Below, piece after piece: positions 6,577 through 12,149 of a DNA stretch of 24,437 bases (position 1 is its first letter; the number at the start of each line of letters is the position of its first letter). Origin of the DNA: a virus; IMG/VR virus record IMGVR_UViG_3300017730_000083, positions 1 through 24,437 of that record; one strand, 5' to 3'. The notes below the pieces were generated by a model. The model had not been told where the DNA came from and ran no database searches. It worked only from the letters and a program-made list of their open reading frames with translations. Made by a program: the position numbers and the translations under genes.

Positions 6577-7059
6577 TTAATATTTACAGTCATAACATAC
6601 TGCAATTCTTTTCTTGTGTTTTCTTTTCTTAACAGTAACGAGCATAGTATATAGCTTGTCTTGTAAGCCTATACTCATACCACAAAAACCACAGGTATCA
6701 TAAGTGATTTCTCTCTTAGGTATAGATATAGTAGCGTTCTCCTCCATATCCTCCTGCCGTTGCATGCTCTCATTAGCACGAATTTCTGCTAATAATACCA
6801 GACCTTCTTTGATACCTGTAGTATCTTTGACTGGTATGGTAGGGTTTTCTAACTCCCTACAATCCCTGCATATATAGCCACGAACTAAGTTCTTGCTACA
6901 GTACTTGCATACTGAAGTCGTAGGCATAGCATTAGGTACAGGGTATTTATATTCTTTGATACCATTAAGGTCAGGTATCTCTGTATGTATTACAGCTTTC
7001 TCTACTGCATCATAAGTTCTCTTGAACTTAGGTACAGAAGGTTTTTTATTATGTTTCAT
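6577..7059 (-). CDS. 160-residue protein with two zinc ribbons
   Basis: Cysteine pairs are at 51/54 with 64/67 (CKYC...CRDC) and at 123/126 with 155/158 (CGFC...CYDC), giving two separate zinc-ribbon sites. Between them is a helical, acidic stretch. The N-terminus is basic, and a KKRKHKKR cluster sits inside the second ribbon, so RNA or DNA binding is plausible. The ATG at 7059 has the SD AAAGGTG. It is the promoter-proximal gene of the leftward operon, with the structured noncoding region immediately downstream of its stop. No named family recognised. A transcription-associated or nucleic-acid-binding role is a guess from composition. Confidence 0.75.
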   Translation of the reverse strand: MKHNKKPSVPKFKRTYDAVEKAVIHTEIPDLNGIKEYKYPVPNAMPTTSVCKYCSKNLVRGYICRDCRELENPTIPVKDTTGIKEGLVLLAEIRANESMQRQEDMEENATISIPKREITYDTCGFCGMSIGLQDKLYTMLVTVKKRKHKKRIAVCYDCKY

Positions 7060-7209
7060 TACGCACCTTTCATATTCTATATAGTCGTGTCAAAACAAAA
7101 TCTTGAATTGACTTGAACAAAATCTAACATTTTGCCCTAGGCGACATAGGGTCTTATAGACCAGGAGAATTTGACAACCCCTATGCATTGACTCCCTTGA
7201 CCTGCGTAT

Positions 7210-7231
7210 GATATATATTTAAATATATATC
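7210..7231. repeat. 22-bp perfect AT palindrome
   Basis: The half-site GATATATATTT is followed by its exact complement in reverse; apart from the terminal G and C every base is A or T. It could be an unwinding element or a protein-binding site. Confidence 0.65.
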
Positions 7232-7257
7232 TGGAAAAAAAAATAATATTTATTTTA

Positions 7258-7271
7258 CTACGTGCACGTAG
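7258..7271. repeat. 14-bp perfect palindrome CTACGTGCACGTAG
   Basis: Perfectly self-complementary, much more GC-rich than its surroundings, and followed by the 10-bp palindrome GTAATATTAC at 7275-7284. Confidence 0.6.
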
Positions 7272-7350
7272 ATTGTAATATTACTACCACTATATGTAGT
7301 AGTAGTATAGAGAGAGAGAGATAGTATAGAGTAGATTAATGTATGTATAA

Positions 7351-7368
7351 ATGCATATGTATATGCAT
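7351..7368. promoter_or_regulatory. Candidate operator related to the palindromes at 1801 and 1837
   Basis: ATGCATAT, two bases, ATATGCAT. It shares the ATGCATAT half-site with the pair of palindromes upstream of the HTH gene and lies upstream of the leftward operon that begins at 7059. Confidence 0.45.
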
Positions 7369-7450
7369 ATTAATAATTATATATGATGATGATGTGTTGA
7401 TATAGGAACTGATTATGGTGTGTAAGACTACACGACTTGGATACTAAGAT

Positions 7451-7485
7451 AAAAAAAAAGTTAAACTCCCCTAATGAAAGGGGAG
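7451..7485 (-). terminator. Intrinsic terminator of the 149-residue protein gene
   Basis: On the minus strand CTCCCC (7485-7480) pairs with GGGGAG (7471-7466) around an 8-base loop, followed by TTTAAC and a run of nine T (7459-7451). It begins 15 bases after the stop of the gene at 7500. The six-base gap before the T-run is a little long. Confidence 0.75.
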
Positions 7486-7499
7486 AATAACTAGGGCAA

Positions 7500-7949
7500 T
7501 TATGAAATGTAGTCCTGAGGTTTACCTTTAAACCCAGCATTCATATAAGCTTTAGCTTCCTGTAGAGTAGGAACTTCTTTAGGGAAACGTTCTGCTATCG
7601 CATTAGTTCCTATTTCCTTGATAAAAGTTTCACTCATAGTGCCACTTTTAGTTGGCTTGAACGCCTTACGATTTAGAATTTTGGGATACTGTTTACACAA
7701 TTCCTGAAGCTGAACGACTGCTTCATATTGTTTTAATATCCCTAAATTCTTAAATTCTCCATTAGATTTGACACTAGCTATCATGTACCTAGTTTTACCT
7801 AATCCTTCTGGGGAGAATTTGAACGAAGGAGTACCACGTAATTTGACTAATACCATATTATTGGGTAGCCATTTCTTAGATGATTTATATATGTTTTGGA
7901 TAATATCCTCATCTTTAAGATAATATCTCTGTTTTAGTGCTTGTACCAA
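7500..7949 (-). CDS. Unknown 149-residue basic protein
   Basis: No family recognised. The sequence is basic, with a central segment resembling a small mixed alpha/beta domain (MVLVKLRGTPSFKFSPEG, then RYMIASVKSNGEF) and a C-terminal helical part. The start is TTG at 7949, preceded by AGTAGGTG as SD; the first ATG in frame is 31 codons later and would remove conserved-looking sequence, so TTG is preferred. It has its own terminator and probably its own promoter: TATAAT lies on the minus strand at 7993-7988, about 40 bases upstream. It is the first leftward gene of the divergent control region, so an early role is possible. Confidence 0.65.
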   Translation of the reverse strand: MVQALKQRYYLKDEDIIQNIYKSSKKWLPNNMVLVKLRGTPSFKFSPEGLGKTRYMIASVKSNGEFKNLGILKQYEAVVQLQELCKQYPKILNRKAFKPTKSGTMSETFIKEIGTNAIAERFPKEVPTLQEAKAYMNAGFKGKPQDYIS

Positions 7950-8293
7950 TTTACACCTACTTTCTATTATTATTTATATAACTATTTATTATATATAGTA
8001 CTCTTACGCAATTAACATGTTAAGTCAAGTCAAACCGCCTATTAGTAATACTTATTGAGTGTGTGTGAGTGTATATTATTTTATAGTATTACTTTAGGAA
8101 TTTGACTTTACTAATCTGTTATGAAGCGTCTGGAGTACTATATATATAATCACACAGTACTAACAAAGAATAACAACAAAGAAACACACAAAACATACTA
8201 ATAGCGGTGGTGGCTGGGTTGTGGCTGTTAGAGTATTGATTTTGTGTGTTTGTTTTTATGTTATTGTTTCTGTAGTACGTAGAGGAGTAAGTA
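7950..8293. other. Divergent control region, left part
   Basis: Gene-free stretch. It holds a minus-strand TATAAT box (7993-7988), a TTTGACTTGACT-type motif on the minus strand (8035-8023), a near copy on the + strand (8101-8112, TTTGACTTTACT), and a long imperfect hairpin (8169-8265). Confidence 0.55.
8169..8265 (+). ncRNA. Long imperfect hairpin with a G-rich apical loop
   Basis: Read on the + strand: 7 bp (8169-8175 with 8259-8265), an internal loop, 3 bp, a G-G mismatch, 12 perfect bp (8182-8193 with 8240-8251), an internal loop, 3 bp, then 8 bp (8198-8205 with 8224-8231) containing one U-G pair. The loop 8206-8223 is GGTGGTGGCTGGGTTGTG, remarkable in AT-rich DNA. It sits about 30 bases before a small ORF with a strong SD. 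It could be a small RNA, a leader or a protein-binding cruciform. Confidence 0.45.
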
Positions 8294-8410
8294 ATGGAAT
8301 TATCTATGGTGTTTAACAGAAGGTATGGTTATAGAGGAAAGATAGGACATATTAGCAAAGAACCTACTATATGTAGTGTAGATGAGAGAGAAGTAGTATA
8401 TAGTACATAG
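8294..8410 (+). CDS. Putative 38-residue peptide
   Basis: ATG at 8294, stop TAG at 8408-8410, beginning MELSMVFNRRYGYRGKIG. The SD AGAGGAG lies seven bases upstream, the strongest in this 980-base intergenic region. The N-terminal half is basic and the C-terminal half acidic. No family is recognised and no neighbour is coupled to it. It may be a small early peptide or a chance ORF behind an SD-like sequence. Confidence 0.4.
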   Translation: MELSMVFNRRYGYRGKIGHISKEPTICSVDEREVVYST

Positions 8411-8747
8411 TTAACACTTGCACCGTACGTAGCGTTATGCATGTGTGTTGAGAGGGGGGATTTAACCTGACACCCCCTATATATCATTACGTAAGTAGAG
8501 AAAAAATTGCTGGTAATTGTTTGGAAAAAGAACTGTGGTATAGATTGATTACAGGCATTGTAGAACAATCAAGAAGGTATAGATTGGTAACCTACACCAC
8601 CGTTCCTATTGTCCTATATTAACACACTACTGCTAGTAAAGGTAAGAAAAAAGAATGTTTTTTTATAGTACGCTTGAGGTGCGTTGTAGACGCAACGAAC
8701 CCTGTGTCACTCCCTCCCAACGCAGTAAATAAGTTTAGTGAATTTTT

Positions 8748-8760
8748 GTTTGACTTGACT
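8748..8760 (+). repeat. GTTTGACTTGACT, 13-bp inverted partner of 8023-8035
   Basis: Exact reverse complement of AGTCAAGTCAAAC at 8023-8035. Both copies point outward, toward the genes they precede. A near copy is at 8101-8112 and a partial copy (TTGACTTGAAC) at 7108-7118. Confidence 0.6.
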
Positions 8761-8906
8761 ATTTATAAATATGTGAAGTAATAGCCTTTAACGCTAGTTA
8801 ACACCGTGTAGCTAATCGGCTTGAGTTTTGCCTATAATCTTACAACTTATGTCTGAAAGCTACTAAATTGTAATGCCTATGTTTATAACCTTAGCTATAG
8901 TAAAAT

Positions 8907-8912
8907 TATAAT
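8907..8912 (+). promoter_or_regulatory. TATAAT box before the structural operon
   Basis: A consensus -10 hexamer 21 bases upstream of the first structural-operon gene; no recognisable -35. A second TATAAT lies at 8833-8838. Confidence 0.3.
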
Positions 8913-8933
8913 CAAGTTAAAGAAGGAAAAAAT

Positions 8934-9470
8934 ATGTTTGATTTTAAAGAACAGTTACAGGTAGGCAAAAAAGGTGAACATTTAGTTAAGTTATTTTATG
9001 ACACACAACAAGATGATGGTAAAAGAAAATTCATTGTAAAGGACGCTAGACCTGACGAACAGCTTAAAGGTGCAGACCTTATGGTAATTAGCAACGAACT
9101 AGGTGTACGCTATGTTGAAGTTAAAACAGATACACAATCTAAAGACACAGGTAACGTAGCTCTAGAGATACAGATAGTACAGGACAACGGCAGCAAACAG
9201 ATAGGGTGTCAATTTAAAACATTTGCAGACTTTATGTTCTACTGGATTTATCCGACCAACGAACTTCTTTACTGGCAACCTGAAGCGATGATACCCTACA
9301 TTGTAGACTGGATAATGGAAGGTAAGTACAAAATTATAGAAGCTGAGAATAAAAATTTTTTTTCACGCAATCTTATCGTACCTATTAAGGACCTGGTCGC
9401 GACTGGGCTCGTAAAGACGTTAGACGTTTCTTATCACTTGTTGGAGGAAGTAGAGGCTAATCAACTATAA
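8934..9470 (+). CDS. PD-(D/E)XK-type endonuclease
   Basis: A 178-residue protein with a clear restriction-endonuclease-like core: helix GKKGEHLVKLFY with E15, then GADLMVI with D48, then YVEVKTD with E62 and K64 (the D...ExK catalytic signature), followed by N74 and E78 in the next strand. The family cuts DNA in a metal-dependent way; phage members act as resolvases, in host DNA breakdown, or with packaging. The SD is AGAAGGA. It is the first gene of the rightward operon and lies before terminase, so a role in processing DNA for packaging is attractive but unproven. The C-terminal 70 residues are rich in aromatic residues and have no recognised motif. Confidence 0.8.
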   Translation: MFDFKEQLQVGKKGEHLVKLFYDTQQDDGKRKFIVKDARPDEQLKGADLMVISNELGVRYVEVKTDTQSKDTGNVALEIQIVQDNGSKQIGCQFKTFADFMFYWIYPTNELLYWQPEAMIPYIVDWIMEGKYKIIEAENKNFFSRNLIVPIKDLVATGLVKTLDVSYHLLEEVEANQL

Positions 9471-9477
9471 TAAAATA

Positions 9478-9591
9478 ATGAAAAACAAATTGTTGTGTAC
9501 GTCTTGTAATAAAGATTATGAGATAACACCAAATTATAAGAAATGTGTTAATCTAGGATGTATAAAATATAATATAAAAATTAGGAGATAA
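9478..9591 (+). CDS. 37-residue zinc-ribbon peptide
   Basis: ATG at 9478, TAA at 9589-9591. Cysteines at 7, 10 (CTSC), 23 and 28 can bind zinc; the rest is lysine-rich. There is no strong SD, but the ATG is eight bases after the nuclease stop, so it may be reached by re-initiation. The next gene's SD (AGGAGAT) overlaps its final codons. Confidence 0.55.
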   Translation: MKNKLLCTSCNKDYEITPNYKKCVNLGCIKYNIKIRR

Positions 9592-9592
9592 T

Positions 9593-9655
9593 ATGCCAAT
9601 AGGAAAAAAAGGTAAGAAAAAAAGATACGGTACTGGCAGAAAACCCAAAAAATAA
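9593..9655 (+). CDS. 20-residue Lys/Arg-rich peptide
   Basis: ATG at 9593, TAA at 9653-9655. Twelve of its 20 residues are Lys or Arg (core GKKGKKKRYGTGRKPKK). The SD TTAGGAGATA is good. The stop overlaps the next start (TAATG). Likely a DNA-condensing or packaging-related peptide by composition only. Confidence 0.55.
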   Translation: MPIGKKGKKKRYGTGRKPKK

Positions 9656-9798
9656 TGGCTGCTAAAAAAGGTCTTTATTACAATATGAATAAAAGAAAAA
9701 AAGCAGGTACAAGTAGGTCTAAAAAAAATTCTACTATTTCACCTAAAGCTTACGCTAATATGAAAAAAGGTTTTCCAAAAAAGAAAAAGAAGAAATAA
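9655..9798 (+). CDS. 47-residue Lys-rich small phage protein
   Basis: ATG at 9655 overlapping the previous stop (TAATG), stop TAA at 9796-9798. The sequence contains LYYNMNKRKKAGTSRSKK and an STISPKAYANMKKGF segment, and ends in a run of Lys. From memory, very similar small proteins (LYxNIxxKRKAGTSR...STISPKAY) are common next to terminase genes in marine phages; their function is not known. The charge suggests DNA contact in the head or during packaging. Confidence 0.7.
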   Translation: MAAKKGLYYNMNKRKKAGTSRSKKNSTISPKAYANMKKGFPKKKKKK

Positions 9799-9995
9799 TG
9801 GGAAAAAAAACAAAGATAAAACAAAATATTTTTGATAGTCCACAATCTTTAAAAAAGTGGAGTTTAGAATTGTCAGATGCTTGTGGTAGTGTCATTGTAC
9901 AAAAGAGACCTAATGTATCACGAATAGATTCTTTAGTAGAAAAATTTGTAGATGATTATAACAGTAATGTAGAACAGGCTCAAGATGGCGATTGA
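9798..9995 (+). CDS. Unknown 65-residue protein
   Basis: The ATG at 9798 shares a base with the previous stop (TAATG). It has a basic N-terminus (MGKKTKIKQN), then a helical region and an acidic C-terminus (VEKFVDDYNSNVEQAQDGD). By size and by position two genes before terminase it could play a small-terminase-like or head-related role, but no motif supports that. It overlaps the next gene by 11 bases. Confidence 0.65.
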   Translation: MGKKTKIKQNIFDSPQSLKKWSLELSDACGSVIVQKRPNVSRIDSLVEKFVDDYNSNVEQAQDGD

Positions 9996-10239
9996 GTATA
10001 GAGGTGAAAAATTCTCAGGTTATAACAAACCTAAAGCTACACCTAGTCATGGTTCTAAATCACACGCAGTGTTAGCTAAATCAGGTAGCACAATTAAGTT
10101 AATTAGATTTGGACAAAAAGGAGTTAAGGGTAGTCCGAAGGGTTCAAAAAGAAATAAAGCTTTTAGAGCAAGGCATGCTAAGAACATCAAGAAGGGTAAA
10201 ATGTCGGCTGCATATTGGGCAGCAAAAACTAAATGGTAA
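9985..10239 (+). CDS. Small conserved phage protein (DUF6321-like)
   Basis: An 84-residue, strongly basic protein. It has the layout GYNKPKATPSH, KSHAVLAK, KLIRFGQKGVKGSPKG, then FRARHAKNIKKGKMSAAYW. I recall this arrangement as a widespread small phage domain (named DUF6321, not checked) found near packaging genes in marine and T7-like phages; function unknown. The start overlaps the end of the previous gene and its stop overlaps the terminase start by 7 bases, so it is co-translated with TerL. Confidence 0.75.
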   Translation: MAIEYRGEKFSGYNKPKATPSHGSKSHAVLAKSGSTIKLIRFGQKGVKGSPKGSKRNKAFRARHAKNIKKGKMSAAYWAAKTKW

Positions 10240-12149
10240 CTAAAAACATAATATGTATTTCACCAGAATGTGAAAATACGTTACCTCAAAAAGCACGTAA
10301 GTATTGTTCTGATACCTGTAAGTGGCGTGAGCAAAAAAGAAAACAACGTTATAAAGAACAGGGTAGAGAGTACGAACCTGAAATAAAAGAATCTAACAAA
10401 GGCACAGTTACACAAGTTAGACGTGGTGCTTTATATGATAAGTTTGTAAATGAAGGTTATGCTTTAGATTTAATACAGGGCAGATTAACTAGACAAGAAA
10501 TAGCAGACGAATTAAAATGTACGTCTTCACATATCAGTAGGCTACTAGGTGCATTCCAAGAAGATTACGCTAAAGATAGGCAAGCTGAAAGCTGGGAGAT
10601 ATCAGATGACGCAGAACAATCTTTAAAAGATTTTGGAGAATTTAGAGACAGATACTTTTTAACTGAAATGGGTATACCTTTTGAAACTGCAGACTTTCAT
10701 GTTAACTGGATAAAATCTATTAACAAAGCTTTACTAACTGGTGGACAGCAAATGATACTGTCACCACCACGTCATGGTAAAACTGAATTGTTAATACATT
10801 TTGTTATTTGGCTTATTATGAGAAACCCTAACATACGTATTATGTGGGTTGGTGGTAACGAAGATATTGCTATGAACTCTGTTATGTCAGTTATGGATAC
10901 ACTAGAGCAAAATGAAAAACTTAAAGAAGATTTTTGTGGTCCAGGAGGAACATTTAAACCAGCAACAAGAGCAGGTAAAATGTGGTCACGTAGTGGATTT
11001 ACTGTATCAACACGAACAGTAGCTGGTATTAAATCACCAACAATGATAGGTATAGGTCGTGGTGGTAAGATACTTTCTCGTGACTGTGACTTAATTATTG
11101 CTGATGACATTGAAGACCACAGTTCTACTATGCAACCAGCGTCAAGAGAAAATACAAAAAACTGGTGGACAACTACATTAGGTTCAAGAAAAGAAGAACA
11201 TACAGCTATGGTACTTATAGGTTCACGTCAGCATCCTGAAGATTTGTACTCTGCAATTTTAGAGTCAGAAGCATGGGAAACTATAGTAGAAGAAGCACAC
11301 GATAGCCTTTGTGTTATACCTGAGTTTGAAGAAGAAGACCATGTTGATTGTATGTTGTGGTCAGGTAAGAGAACTTTTAAATGGTTAATAAATAGAAAAC
11401 GTGATGCTATGACTACAGGTGGTTTAAAGAATTTTGAAATGGTTTATCTTAATAAAGCTTACAGTGACAGTCTTAGATTATTTAATCCTGAACAGATAGA
11501 GAAATGTTATGACCCTAATATTGGTTTAGGTCATATACCTAAAGGTGCATATCTAGTAGCAGGACTTGACCCTGCAGCTACAGGGTATCAGGCAGGTTTC
11601 TTATGGGCAGTAGAGACAAATGCTTCTCAAATTAAATTAACATTAGTTGACTTAGAGAATCATCAGGGTGGTGGTTTAGATGAAGCTTTTGCTTTAATCA
11701 AAATGTGGCACGACAAATATAACTGTTATCACTGGGTTATTGAAGAGAACGGTTTTCAGAAAGCTATAAGACAAGACCAGAGAATAAAAGAATACTGTAA
11801 TGTGCAAGGCATTAAATTAGAAGGACACGAGACACATAAAAACAAATGGGATGAAAAATTTGGAGTAACTGCATTAGCACCTATGTTTAACGAGCAGATG
11901 ATAGTACTACCTTTTTATGATGCAGATGCACAAAGCAAATCTATAACGTATACAAAACAATTAGTTTACTTTGCTTCTAAAGGTAAAGGTGGAAAAGGCT
12001 ACAAATCAGACGTAGTTATGGCAAGTTGGTTTCCTATGAAAGTTATCAGAGCATTAACAAAATTAGTATATTCTGATATAGGAATAGAATACACTCCTAG
12101 TTTTGATGGCTATAATAGTGTACAATGGAACGAAACACCTTGGAGTTAA
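10233..12149 (+). CDS. terL: Terminase large subunit with N-terminal zinc finger and HTH
   Basis: A 638-residue packaging motor. ATPase motifs: Walker A SPPRHGKT (177-184), Walker B DLIIADD (286-292, catalytic residues D291/D292 region) and coupling motif IGSRQHPEDLY (329-339). The RNase H-like nuclease domain has GLDPAATG (D446), a VIEEN acidic pair (E504/E505) and SDVVMA (D593). Unusually, residues 8-29 form a CxxxxC...CxxxC finger (C8, C13, C25, C29, with ARKYCSDTCKWR) and residues about 76-110 a helix-turn-helix (LTRQEIADELKCTSSHISRL). Those 130 residues precede the ATPase core and could supply DNA recognition normally given by a separate small terminase, of which none is evident here. 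Portal follows immediately. Confidence 0.95.
   Translation: MVTKNIICISPECENTLPQKARKYCSDTCKWREQKRKQRYKEQGREYEPEIKESNKGTVTQVRRGALYDKFVNEGYALDLIQGRLTRQEIADELKCTSSHISRLLGAFQEDYAKDRQAESWEISDDAEQSLKDFGEFRDRYFLTEMGIPFETADFHVNWIKSINKALLTGGQQMILSPPRHGKTELLIHFVIWLIMRNPNIRIMWVGGNEDIAMNSVMSVMDTLEQNEKLKEDFCGPGGTFKPATRAGKMWSRSGFTVSTRTVAGIKSPTMIGIGRGGKILSRDCDLIIADDIEDHSSTMQPASRENTKNWWTTTLGSRKEEHTAMVLIGSRQHPEDLYSAILESEAWETIVEEAHDSLCVIPEFEEEDHVDCMLWSGKRTFKWLINRKRDAMTTGGLKNFEMVYLNKAYSDSLRLFNPEQIEKCYDPNIGLGHIPKGAYLVAGLDPAATGYQAGFLWAVETNASQIKLTLVDLENHQGGGLDEAFALIKMWHDKYNCYHWVIEENGFQKAIRQDQRIKEYCNVQGIKLEGHETHKNKWDEKFGVTALAPMFNEQMIVLPFYDADAQSKSITYTKQLVYFASKGKGGKGYKSDVVMASWFPMKVIRALTKLVYSDIGIEYTPSFDGYNSVQWNETPWS

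Larger units (their letters stand above)
7060..7450. other. Gene-free, palindrome-rich, AT-rich region; leftward operon control region
   Basis: No credible ORF in either strand. Near 7059 there are minus-strand promoter-like boxes (TTGACA at about 7094-7089, TATAGA at 7081-7076, poorly spaced) and two small overlapping hairpins at 7135-7162. Four self-complementary sequences are clustered at 7210-7231, 7258-7271, 7275-7284 and 7351-7368, and a purine-rich microsatellite (repeated ga/gta) fills 7295-7335. Confidence 0.6.
8411..8933. other. Divergent control region, right part, upstream of the structural operon
   Basis: No credible gene. Visible items are a 6-bp hairpin (8453-8458 with 8473-8478), short aacgc/gcgtt repeats at about 8690-8725, the TTTGACTTGACT motif at 8748-8760, and two TATAAT boxes at 8833-8838 and 8907-8912. 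Neither TATAAT has a good -35 at 16-18 bases, so promoters here are only suggested. Confidence 0.5.

Noticed and set aside
7290-7335. Short tandem ga/gta repeats as a CRISPR or iteron array.
   Set aside because: Simple-sequence microsatellite without spacers or constant unit length.
8453-8478. GGGGG/CCCCC hairpin as a terminator.
   Set aside because: 14-base loop, only 6 bp, and no T-run after it on either strand.
8329-8568. 79-codon minus-strand ORF across the control region.
   Set aside because: No SD, composition unlike the other phage proteins, and it overlaps the better supported small + strand ORF and hairpin-type sequence.
8521-8622. 33-codon + strand frame starting at TTG (LEKELWYRLITG...).
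   Set aside because: No SD and no ATG or GTG in an open frame that begins right after a stop at 8451; not distinguishable from chance.
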